A DNA stretch of 64,000 bases from Chelatococcus composti (GTDB lineage Bacteria; Pseudomonadota; Alphaproteobacteria; Rhizobiales; Beijerinckiaceae): the NCBI RefSeq assembly GCF_014201415.1, contig NZ_JACHEH010000003.1, positions 310,001-374,000 on the forward strand. The letters run 5' to 3'. The position numbers and the translations under genes were made by a program. A model generated the notes under the pieces. The model worked only from the letters and a program-made list of their open reading frames with translations. It was not told where the DNA came from and did not search any database. Shown in pieces: positions 54,241 to 61,857 of the stretch; the stretch's first letter is position 1; every line of letters starts with the position of its first letter.

Positions 54241-55200
54241 ATGCACAGGACAACAATCGTCGGCGCTCTGGCCGGGATGCTGCTGGCATCAGGCGTGGCG
54301 CAGGCTGAGACGCCGACTGTCGCCATTACCGCGATCGTCGACCATCCCGCCCTTGAGGCAGTGCGCGACGGGGTGAAGGAGGGCCTCGCCAAGGCGGGCT
54401 ATGCCGAGGGCAAGGACGTCAAGTTCGTCTACGAGAGCGCCCAGGGCCAGGCGGCGACGGCTGTGCAGATCGCGCGCCAGTTCGTTGGCGACAAGGTTTC
54501 GGTCATCGTCGCCATCTCCACTCCCTCCGCCCAGGCCGCGGCATCTGCGACAAAGTCGATCCCGGTCGTTTTCAGCGCTGTCACCGATCCGGTCGGGGCG
54601 CAGCTCGTGAAGTCCGCCGAGAAGCCGGGCGGCAACGTCACAGGCGTGTCTGACATGGCGCCGTTCGGCGATCAGCTCGCCCTCATCAAGGAGATCACGC
54701 CGAACGTGAAGACCATCGGCGTGCTCTACAACCCCGGCGAGGCCAACTCCGTCACCTCCCTTGCCATGATCAAGGAGGCGGCCGGGAAGGTCGGCCTTGC
54801 CGTTGTCGAGGGGCCGGCCACCAAGTCGGCCGAGGTGCAGGCTGCGGCCCGCGGGCTCATCGGCAAGGCCGACGCCCTGTTCATCCCGACCGACAACACC
54901 ATCGTCTCGGCGCTCGAGGCCGCGGTGGGCGCCGCCCAGCAGGGCAACATCCCCGTCTATGCCGCGGATACCGACAGCGTCGCCCGCGGAGCGTTGGCCT
55001 CCGTCGGCTTCAACTACAAGCAGGTCGGTCTCCAGACCGCCGAGATCGTGGAGAAGGTGCTGAAGGGCGAGAAGCCCGGCGACATTCCGGTGGTCTTTGC
55101 GCAGGGCACCGAGCTCTTCGTCAACAAGGGAATGGCGGCGAAGCTCGGCATCACGCTGCCGGAGGCGCTGCTCGCCCGCGCCGTCAAGGTCGTCGACTGA
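54241..55200 (+). CDS. ABC transporter substrate-binding protein (TrpX-like)
   Basis: It has 319 residues; signal peptide ending GVAQAE. Domain of the ABC_sub_bind family: VAITAIVDHPALEAVRDGVKEGLAKAGYAEGKDVKFVY, IPVVFSAVTDPVGAQLV, PGGNVTGVSD, KTIGVLYNPGEANS, VYAADTDSVARGALASVGFNYKQVG. Homologues act in tryptophan or other aromatic-compound uptake. It starts 28 bp after the dehydrogenase gene. A bulged hairpin follows before the permease gene. Confidence 0.88.
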   Translation: MHRTTIVGALAGMLLASGVAQAETPTVAITAIVDHPALEAVRDGVKEGLAKAGYAEGKDVKFVYESAQGQAATAVQIARQFVGDKVSVIVAISTPSAQAAASATKSIPVVFSAVTDPVGAQLVKSAEKPGGNVTGVSDMAPFGDQLALIKEITPNVKTIGVLYNPGEANSVTSLAMIKEAAGKVGLAVVEGPATKSAEVQAAARGLIGKADALFIPTDNTIVSALEAAVGAAQQGNIPVYAADTDSVARGALASVGFNYKQVGLQTAEIVEKVLKGEKPGDIPVVFAQGTELFVNKGMAAKLGITLPEALLARAVKVVD

Positions 55201-55236
55201 CAAGGAAGCCTGGCTGCCAACCGGGGCGCGCGCAGC

Positions 55237-55259
55237 AAGGCGGCGTGCGCCCGCCGCTT
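55237..55259 (+). other. Hairpin between binding-protein and permease genes
   Basis: AAG-CGGCG (one bulged G at 55240) pairs with CGCCGCTT (55252-55259) around TGCGCC. It lies in the 169-bp gap after the binding-protein gene and resembles the arrangement in the two Liv sets. Confidence 0.45.
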
Positions 55260-55369
55260 GCGAGAAACGTTGCGGGGCGGCGCCCGCCGCGCCACAGTCA
55301 TGAGCCCTGCCGCGGGTGGGAGGTCGGGGGCGTTCCCCGGTGCCGCGCGCAGGCCAAACAGGTCAACGA

Positions 55370-56263
55370 ATGAGTCAAATCGCCCTTGTGGGTGCGGTCG
55401 AGCTGGGGCTCGTCTATGCCCTTGTCGCCCTCGGCGTCTATCTCTCCTTCCGGGTGCTCGATTTCCCCGACCTGACGGTGGACGGCTCCTTTCCGCTCGG
55501 CGCGGCCGTGGCGGCGACGATGATCGTCTCCGGCGTCGACCCCTGGCTCGCGACCGCCATCGCCATCGCCGCCGGGGCGCTGGCGGGCTTCGTCACAGCC
55601 TTCGTCAGCGTGCGCTTCGGCGTGCTGCACCTGCTTGCGTCGATCCTCACCATGATCGCGCTGTTCTCGGTGAACCTGCGCATCATGGGCCGGCCCAACG
55701 TGGCGCTGCTGACGCAGGACACGGTTCTGACGCCCTTCCTTGGCCGGGGGCTCGACGATCTGTGGGTGCGTCCACTGTTCCTCGCCGTCGTCGTGCTGGC
55801 CGCCCTCGTCGGGCTCGCCTGGTTCCTGCGCAGCGAGACGGGGCTTGCCATGCGGGCTACCGGCGCCAACCCGCGCATGGCCCGCGCCCAGGGCGTGCGG
55901 GTCGGGGCGCAGGTGATCGCCGGCGTCATGCTGTCGAACGCGCTCGTCAGCCTCGCGGGGGCGCTGTTCGCGCAGACCAACGGCTTTGCGGACGTTACCT
56001 CCGGTGTCGGCACCATCGTGGTGGGCCTTGCCGCGGTCATCGTGGGCGAGACGGTGATGCCCTCGCGCCGCCTGTCGGTGGCGCTCGTCTCCTGCATCGT
56101 CGGCGCGGTGATCTATCGTCTCGCCGTCCAGCTCGCGCTCAGCGCCGACTTCCTCGGCCTGCAGGCGTCCGACCTCAACCTCGCAACCGCCGTCCTGGTG
56201 CTCGTCGCACTGGTGCTGCCGAAGCTGCGTGGCCGCGCCCTCGGCCGGAGGGCCCGGGCATGA
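55370..56263 (+). CDS. ABC transporter permease (TrpY-like)
   Basis: It has 297 residues from ATG 55370 (MSQIALVGAVELGLVYALVALGVYLSFRVLDFPDLTVDGSFPLGAA), the typical start of the permease partner of ABC_sub_bind proteins. About eight transmembrane helices; conserved loop TGANPRMARAQGVRVGAQVIAGVMLSNALVSLAGALFAQTNGFADV. Its stop overlaps the ATPase start. Confidence 0.88.
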   Translation: MSQIALVGAVELGLVYALVALGVYLSFRVLDFPDLTVDGSFPLGAAVAATMIVSGVDPWLATAIAIAAGALAGFVTAFVSVRFGVLHLLASILTMIALFSVNLRIMGRPNVALLTQDTVLTPFLGRGLDDLWVRPLFLAVVVLAALVGLAWFLRSETGLAMRATGANPRMARAQGVRVGAQVIAGVMLSNALVSLAGALFAQTNGFADVTSGVGTIVVGLAAVIVGETVMPSRRLSVALVSCIVGAVIYRLAVQLALSADFLGLQASDLNLATAVLVLVALVLPKLRGRALGRRARA

Positions 56264-57054
56264 TCGCCGTCGAGAACCTGTCTGTCGTCTTCAACGCCGG
56301 CACACCGCTGGAGCGGCGGGCCCTGCGCGGCATCTCGCTGACGCTCGACAATGGCGAGTTCGTCTGCGTCATCGGCTCGAACGGGGCCGGCAAGTCGACG
56401 CTGCTCGGCGCCATTGCCGGCGACGTTCCCGCCACCTCCGGCCGCATTCTCGTCGCCGGCCAGGACATGACGCGCCAGCCGGCGGAGGCGCGGGCCCGGC
56501 ACGTGGCCCGCGTGTTTCAGGATCCGCTCGCCGGCAGCTGCGGCAATCTATCGATTGCCGAGAACCTCGCGCTCGCCGCGGGGCGCGGCAGCCGCCGCGG
56601 CTTCGGCTACGCCCTGCGCCGCGAGCGGGCCGAGATGCTGCACGCGCGCATCAGGGAATTGGGGCTCGGCCTTGAGGACAGGCTCGACCAGCCGATGGGC
56701 TCGCTCTCGGGCGGGCAGCGGCAGGCGCTGTCCCTCGTCATGGCGACGCTCGCCCCCTCGAGCGTCCTGCTGCTCGACGAGCACACGGCGGCGCTCGACC
56801 CGCGCAATGCCGATTTCGTGCTGGATCTCACGCGCACCCTGGCGGCGCGCTTCGGGCTCACCGTGCTCATGGTGACCCACTCCATGCGCCAGGCACTCGA
56901 TCTCGGCTCGCGCACCATCATGCTTCACGAGGGGCGCATCCTGCTCGACGTCGCCGGCGAGCATCGCAGCAAGCTGACGGTGGAGGACCTGATCGACGCC
57001 TTCCGCAAGGCGCGCGGCGAGGACCTGACCGAGGACCGGCTGCTGACGAGCTGA
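56260..57054 (+). CDS. ABC transporter ATPase (TrpZ-like)
   Basis: It has 264 residues; the ATG overlaps the permease stop by 4 bp. Walker A GSNGAGKST is at 39-47, signature LSGGQRQALSLVMATL, Walker B VLLLDEHTAALDP, switch MVTHSMRQAL. The Glu after the Walker B Asp is followed by His instead of the common Pro, as is usual in this transporter branch. It completes the three-gene importer. Confidence 0.9.
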   Translation: MIAVENLSVVFNAGTPLERRALRGISLTLDNGEFVCVIGSNGAGKSTLLGAIAGDVPATSGRILVAGQDMTRQPAEARARHVARVFQDPLAGSCGNLSIAENLALAAGRGSRRGFGYALRRERAEMLHARIRELGLGLEDRLDQPMGSLSGGQRQALSLVMATLAPSSVLLLDEHTAALDPRNADFVLDLTRTLAARFGLTVLMVTHSMRQALDLGSRTIMLHEGRILLDVAGEHRSKLTVEDLIDAFRKARGEDLTEDRLLTS

Positions 57055-57067
57055 GAGGGCAGGTGGT

Positions 57068-57556
57068 TCAGGCGACGGCGATCGCGGTGGCGCCGGTGAT
57101 CTCGGCGAGGCGCCGCGGATCGACGGGAAAGACGGAGGTCGGCGTGCCGGCGGCCGCCCAGACGACGTCGTGGGCGAGCAGGTCCTCGTCGATGAAGGTT
57201 TTCAGAGCCTCGGCGTGGCCGAAGGGCGGGATGCCGCCGATGGCGTAACCCGTCACGGCCCGCACCTTGCCGGCGTCCGGCCGGCGCAGCGCCTCGCCGA
57301 TCGTCGCGGCGGCCTTCTTCTCGTCGACCCGGTTGTTGCCGGCGACGAGGAGGAGATAGGGCCGGCCGCTCTCGATCCCCTCGAAGACGAGCGACTTGAC
57401 GATGCGCTCGACGCGGGTGCCGCAGGCTTCCGCCGCCTCTTCGGCGGTGCGCGTTGGCCGGTCGTGCACAGTGATGGCGATGGTGAGGCCGAGCCTGCGG
57501 GCAGCCTCCGCCACCCGTGCCGAGCTCGGCGGCAGTTCCTGTGTCGTCTCGCTCAT
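57068..57556 (-). CDS. YbaK/aminoacyl-tRNA-deacylase-type protein
   Basis: It has 162 residues from ATG 57556 with GGAGGAGG upstream; a second ATG at 57595 lacks this. Family motifs: TRTAEEAAEACGTRVERIVKSLVF, YLLLVAGNNRVDEKKAA, VTGYAIGGIPPFGHAEALKTFIDEDL, which has the G-x-x-P loop of the active site. Free-standing YbaK/ProX proteins clear mischarged Cys- or Ala-tRNA. The specificity here cannot be read. Convergent with the ATPase gene, 13 bp apart. Confidence 0.88.
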   Translation of the reverse strand: MSETTQELPPSSARVAEAARRLGLTIAITVHDRPTRTAEEAAEACGTRVERIVKSLVFEGIESGRPYLLLVAGNNRVDEKKAAATIGEALRRPDAGKVRAVTGYAIGGIPPFGHAEALKTFIDEDLLAHDVVWAAAGTPTSVFPVDPRRLAEITGATAIAVA

Positions 57557-57659
57557 GCCGTCGCCTCCTCCAACACTCCCTGCGCCTTGCGGCATTCGCA
57601 GCAGCCGGGTGATGGTCTACCATGGCTGCCGGCGTTGTGGTGCCGCGTATGGACGAGAG

Positions 57660-58208
57660 ATGAACGAGCACAGCCCGTCGGTGCAAGACAAGACCAGCGA
57701 GCTCAAGGACGCGGTGCGCCGGGCCCGTCTCGAGGACGCCGAGCGCTCCGAGGTGATAGCGGAGCTGCGGACGGCGGCACTGGCGCGGCTCGAGCTCGTC
57801 GCGGCGGCGGTTGCGCCGGTCCTGGCGGAGCTGCCGGAAGGCATTGACCTCTTCGACCATGGCCTCGTCGCGGGCGAGCGGCCGCGCTTCTATGTGGACG
57901 TGCTCGCCTTCGTCGAGGTGGACCGCGACCGCCGAACCTTCCGTTTCCTCGTCGATACGCGGCACGGGCGCCGCCTGCTGGCCGCCAGCGAGGATGTGGA
58001 CGTCATCCGGCGGGCCGTGACCGATTACGTGGCGAGGCGGCTCGTGGAGCGCGAGAAGGCGCTTGCCGCCGATGCGTCCCCGGCGGCGGCGCCGTCGCAC
58101 GAGGCCGCGGGCCGCCATGGCGGGGACCTTCTCTTCGCCTTCGTTATGGGGGCGCTCGTCGGGGCGACGCTGTTTTACCTCGCCCTGTGGTGGAGGATTC
58201 TGGAATAG
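57660..58208 (+). CDS. Unknown small protein with a C-terminal membrane anchor
   Basis: It has 182 residues from ATG 57660 (GGACGAGAG upstream). Charged helical N-terminus (DAVRRARLEDAERSEVIAELRTAALARLELV), a central domain (GLVAGERPRFYVDVLAFVEVDRDRRTFRFLVDTRHGRRLL), an Ala/Pro linker and one helix at ~156-176 (LLFAFVMGALVGATLFYLALWW). The layout is a tail-anchored cytoplasmic protein. No function is recognised. Its central domain resembles unknown rhizobial proteins by general appearance only. Confidence 0.75.
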   Translation: MNEHSPSVQDKTSELKDAVRRARLEDAERSEVIAELRTAALARLELVAAAVAPVLAELPEGIDLFDHGLVAGERPRFYVDVLAFVEVDRDRRTFRFLVDTRHGRRLLAASEDVDVIRRAVTDYVARRLVEREKALAADASPAAAPSHEAAGRHGGDLLFAFVMGALVGATLFYLALWWRILE

Positions 58209-58224
58209 GCTGCCGCGGCGCGCG

Positions 58225-59272
58225 TCATGGTTCCTGGCGGATGACGCCGTGCCAGCCGAGCCCGGCATAGGTCTCGTAGCCCGGCGTCTTGTGGAAGGCG
58301 ACGATGGCACCGCCGGGCTCCGTGTAGAAGCCTGACTCGCGGCCGCCGGTGACGAGGTTGAACCGTTCGGTCAGCACCCCCTGGCCATCGCTGGCGGCGA
58401 TGACCCGGTTGGCGGCGTCGAGGATGAGGACGCGCGAGCGCGCCTTTCCCTCCGGGCGCAGGCGCACGCCCTCGACGACCGTGCGGGCCTGTGGCTCCCA
58501 GTCGAAATGGATGGCGAGCAGGCCGAGCGGCCTGCCGTCGGCCACGCCGCCCTCGCGCACCGTGGCGACATAGGTGGCGGCCTTGGCGCCGCCGAGCAGC
58601 GGCTCCACGGCGATGTCGCCGGCATGATAGTCGTTGCCACTGGCGAGCGCCTTGCCGCAGGCGAACCACTCACGGCCACGCACGTTCTGCCCGGCGACGG
58701 CGAAGCGGTCCGGCCGGCCGGAAGCGAGGATGCGCCCGTCGAGGTCGCAGAGCCACAGGTCGAGATAGACGGTGTAGGCGGAGAGGATCACGCCCATGCG
58801 CCGGCTGGCATGGTCGCAATGGGCTTCGGTTGGCTGCGCGGCGGCATCGACGATGGCCGAATCGGTGGCCCACCAGCGCACGTCGCAGGTGCGCTCGTAG
58901 AGATTGCGGTCGATGATCTCGATAGCGTTGAGGGCCAGGTCGACGAGACGCTGGCCCTGCGCCTCGCCGGCCATCATCTGCGTCAGGCGTTCCAGGGCCG
59001 CAATCTCGCTGGCGAGCTCCTGCTCGAGTGAGGTTGCGATGCCCTCGACCTCGGTCGAGGTGCCGCGTACCTCCTGCGCCACCACGGAGAAAGCCCCGGC
59101 CGGCGTCGCCCGCCCGCGCGCTCTCGACAAGGGCGTTGAGGGCCAGGATGCGCAGGCGCTGCGTCACGGAGCGGATCTGCCCGACCTTGGCATTGGTGAG
59201 GTCGCGCGCTGTGGCCGTGCGTGCCGCAATGTCCGAGAGACGGATGGTATTGTCGCTGCTGACGTCCGCCAT
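58225..59272 (-). pseudogene. Chemoreceptor-like protein with Cache-type sensor, frameshifted
   Basis: Two minus-strand frames make one protein. The first, from ATG 59272, reads MADVSSDNTIRLSDIAARTATARDL and then the MCP hairpin tip RILALNALVESARAGDAGRGF. The second continues as FSVVAQEVRGTSTEVEGIATSLEQE and runs to 58225. Removing one T from the TTT at minus-strand 59092-59090 restores G-F-S-V-V-A-Q-E-V-R, the standard MCP sequence. The C-terminal ~250 residues look like a Cache/PDC sensor (YLDLWLCDLDGRILASGRPDRF; VRGREWFACGKAL; GLLAIHFDWEPQ). The MCP part is short. Either a recent pseudogene or a base-call error. Confidence 0.75.
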
Positions 59273-59389
59273 GACATGTCCCCGTTGCCTCCGGCGCCCC
59301 GTCCGCGGGCGGGCAGGATGGCGGAGGATGTGACGGTGTGCTGGGCGGGTAGAATCTAGGCCGCCGCGCTTGTGCCGGGCTGTCGGGGG

Positions 59390-60280
59390 TCAGCGCGTCG
59401 AGAAGTCGAGCTTGCCGACTTCCGCAATGTTGCCGTCGGGCGTCAGGCCGCGGGTAAGCCCGGTGATACGCGAGCGGGGACCGTCCGGTTCGATGCTGAT
59501 GAGGTGGTAGCCGGCGCGGTGCGTCCACGTGCCCTTTACGGCCGAGCAGGACGGGACGCCCACCACCGGCACCGGCCCGTGCTTGCCCTTGATGTGGGTG
59601 AGCGAGGTGCGGTGATTGTGCCCGTGCAGCACGACCTCGGCCCCGACACGGGCAATGACTTTCTCGAAGGCTGCTGCGTCGGTGAGGCTGCGTCCGACGG
59701 CGGCGCCGCTGCGCAGGGGCGGATGGTGCAGCATGACGACGCGGCACAGGCCCTCGCGGTCCAGCTCTTCCATCATCGCCTCGAAGGCGGCGAGCTGCGG
59801 CTTGCCCAGCGTGCCGCTGGCGACGAAGGGCATGGTCGGCACGGCCGAGGAGAGGCCGATGAAGGCGATGCCGTCGCGCCGGCGCAGGTAGGGGAAGGCG
59901 CTTGAGGAGGCGCCGTCGCTCGCCATCCACGGCCACAGTGCGTTGGTCAGCGGCTTCAGCGAACCGCGCACATAGGCGTCATGGTTGCCGGGGACGAAGG
60001 AGACGAAGTCGGGCGAGCCGAGCCGTTCGAGGAAGGCGCGCGCGATGGGGAATTCAGAGGCGAGGCCGATGTTGGCGATATCGCCGGTGAAGGCGATGTG
60101 GTCGGGCTTGTGGGCCCGCATGTCCTCGATCAGCCGTTCCAGCACCGTCATGTCGTGGGCGACCTTGCGGCCGCGGCGCCAGTTGACGTAGCCCGTCATG
60201 CGCTTGCCGACGAGCTCGCGCAGCTTGGGCTGTGGAATGGGGCCGATATGCGGATCGGAAAGGTGGGCGATGAGATACAT
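59390..60280 (-). CDS. Metallophosphoesterase (calcineurin-like)
   Basis: Dinuclear-metal phosphoesterase of 296 residues. All family motifs are visible: D-x-H (LSDPHIG, residues 9-11), GD (FTGDIANIG), GNHD (VPGNHDAYV), H-H (MLHHPPL) and GH-x-H (VLHGHNHRTS). Family members cleave phosphomonoesters, cyclic nucleotides or UDP-sugars; the size and GHNH ending resemble CpdA- and LpxH-like groups, but the substrate is undetermined. It is single, with 360 bp of non-housekeeping DNA upstream. Confidence 0.9.
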   Translation of the reverse strand: MYLIAHLSDPHIGPIPQPKLRELVGKRMTGYVNWRRGRKVAHDMTVLERLIEDMRAHKPDHIAFTGDIANIGLASEFPIARAFLERLGSPDFVSFVPGNHDAYVRGSLKPLTNALWPWMASDGASSSAFPYLRRRDGIAFIGLSSAVPTMPFVASGTLGKPQLAAFEAMMEELDREGLCRVVMLHHPPLRSGAAVGRSLTDAAAFEKVIARVGAEVVLHGHNHRTSLTHIKGKHGPVPVVGVPSCSAVKGTWTHRAGYHLISIEPDGPRSRITGLTRGLTPDGNIAEVGKLDFSTR

Positions 60281-60368
60281 TGGCTATCCGGCGGATCGCC
60301 AAGGCATCGCCGCTCAGAGCCCGCGCGTCAAGCCGCAGGCGATACAAATTGGAGATACCGATGCGCAG

Positions 60369-60488
60369 TCAGTGCTGCGCATCGGGAATGAGGGTCGAGA
60401 TGAGCTGCGGGTCGTCGAGCTGGACGGCGGGCTGCCAGGCGTAGCCGCTGAGCCTGGAAAGCCGCGAGAGGATGAAGGTGAGAAGCAT
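60369..60488 (-). CDS. Possible small protein (39 residues)
   Basis: In the 358-bp gap between the phosphoesterase and Nudix genes, an ATG at 60488 on the minus strand has AAGGACAGGA just upstream and encodes MLLTFILSRLSRLSGYAW... ending in LDDPQLISTLIPDAQH. The hydrophobic/basic start and LDD-x-x-L-I segment faintly recall DUF1127 small proteins, without the conserved Arg-rich core. The rest of the gap (60500-60630) has lower GC and no other gene. Confidence 0.35.
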   Translation of the reverse strand: MLLTFILSRLSRLSGYAWQPAVQLDDPQLISTLIPDAQH

Positions 60489-60638
60489 TGGTCCTGTCCT
60501 TGACTTCACTTGCCCCTCATATGGCGATTCTTTTGTCTGACTGCACGTCATATCTTCAGGCAAGGGAGCACATTTGGTATGCGTTCTGCGCATGGTATGG
60601 CGGTGCGGCGTTAACGACTTGTTCAGGAGTTATTCCCG

Positions 60639-61127
60639 ATGGGCGGCATCCGGCTTCCACGGCGGATGAACGGGCTGGAGCCCGTAACGCGGCGCTTGAT
60701 GCACACGTGGTGGCGCTTCTCGCGGCCGATGACGCTGGGCGTGCGCGCCGCAGTGATTGACGAGGACGAGCGCGTTTTCCTCGTGCGTCACAGCTACACG
60801 CCCGGCTGGCACCTGCCCGGGGGTGGGGTGGAGGCCGGCGAGAGCATGCTGGAGGCGCTCTATCGCGAGCTTGCGGAGGAAGGCAACATCGTGCCCCAGG
60901 GCGAGGTCACGCTGCACGGCATCTTCTTCAACCGCAAGGTGTCGCGGCGTGACCATGTTGCCATCTACGTGGTGCGCGACTTCGTGGCGGGGCCGCGCCC
61001 GCCCGACAGGGAGATCGTCGAGACCGGCTTCTTCCCCGTGACGGCGCTGCCCGAGGATGTCACGCCCGGCACGCGTGCCCGCATTGTCGAGATCGTGGAG
61101 GAGCGCCCCCCTTCGCCGGACTGGTGA
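60639..61127 (+). CDS. Nudix hydrolase
   Basis: It has 162 residues from ATG 60639, with AGGAG at 60625-60629. The Nudix box starts at Gly62 (GGGVEAGESMLEALYRELAEEGNI): Glu68, Arg76-Glu77, Glu80-Glu81 are present, while the Gly of E-E-x-G-U is shifted by one position. WHLPGGG precedes it. Such enzymes hydrolyse nucleoside diphosphate derivatives. The N-terminal RRLMHTWWRFSRPMTLGVRAAVID is common in a rhizobial group. A near-CtrA site, TTAA-N7-TTCA, lies at 60611-60625. Confidence 0.9.
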   Translation: MGGIRLPRRMNGLEPVTRRLMHTWWRFSRPMTLGVRAAVIDEDERVFLVRHSYTPGWHLPGGGVEAGESMLEALYRELAEEGNIVPQGEVTLHGIFFNRKVSRRDHVAIYVVRDFVAGPRPPDREIVETGFFPVTALPEDVTPGTRARIVEIVEERPPSPDW

Positions 61128-61347
61128 GGCTGGCTGGCCGCCGGCAACCGCATCACGGCCATGGACGCTGGCGCCGGGTCTGTGGTAGAGCGGCAATCCT
61201 CACGAGAGCGGATGACGACGTGCGCATCTTGGCTGTCCAGCGACGACGATAACGGCACGGCCGCGCCGAGCGGCCGCAGCACCGTGCGCACCGCCGCTTC
61301 CCTGCGGGAGGCGGCATTGAAGACAACGCCCTTCTGCAAGATCCGTC

Positions 61348-61857
61348 ATGACCGATCTCAAGCTCACCATCCGGCGTGAGTTGCCCGCCGATGCCGAGGC
61401 CGTAGAGAAGCTGCACGAACGCGCCTTCGGGCCGGGGCGCTTCTCGCGCACGGCCTTCCGCCTGCGCGAGGGGGTGCCGCCGCTTCCCGATCTCTCCTTC
61501 ACCGCGCTGGTCGGCACGCTCATCGTCGGCTCCGTGCGCGTTTCGCCGGTGATGGCGGGCGACGAGCCGGCGCTCGTGCTCGGTCCGCTCACGGTGGATC
61601 CGGCCTTCGAGAACCGGGGTATCGGCTCTGCGCTGATGAATGCCTCGCTGGATGCTGCCCGCCAGGCCGGGCACAGCCTCGTCCTGCTCGTCGGCGACGA
61701 ACCCTATTACAGGCGCTTCGGCTTCGCGCCCGTGCCGCCGGGCCAGTTCACGCTGCCCGGGCCAGTCGACCCGCGCCGCTTCCTCGCCTGTCCGCTGAGG
61801 GAGGGAGTCATGGAGCGGGCGCGGGGGCCGGTCACCGCGTTGCGTCCGGCTCGTTGA
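61348..61857 (+). CDS. GNAT-family N-acetyltransferase (YhbS-like)
   Basis: It has 169 residues. N-terminal IRRELPADAEAVEKLHERAFGPGRFSRTAFRLREG, acetyl-CoA-binding motif A LGPLTVDPAFENRGIGSALMNASLDAARQAGHSLVLLVGDEPYYRRFGFAP. This is the YhbS-like group of unknown acceptor. Its last 26 bp overlap the convergent membrane-protein gene. The 220 bp before it contain no recognisable gene. Confidence 0.88.
   Translation: MTDLKLTIRRELPADAEAVEKLHERAFGPGRFSRTAFRLREGVPPLPDLSFTALVGTLIVGSVRVSPVMAGDEPALVLGPLTVDPAFENRGIGSALMNASLDAARQAGHSLVLLVGDEPYYRRFGFAPVPPGQFTLPGPVDPRRFLACPLREGVMERARGPVTALRPAR

Noticed and set aside
60611-60625. CtrA box upstream of the Nudix gene
   Set aside because: TTAA-N7-TTCA has one mismatch and overlaps the ribosome-binding region, so it is too weak to call as a feature.
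61128-61347. Possible short gene between the Nudix and GNAT genes
   Set aside because: Frames on both strands are short, lack a ribosome site and show no conserved pattern.
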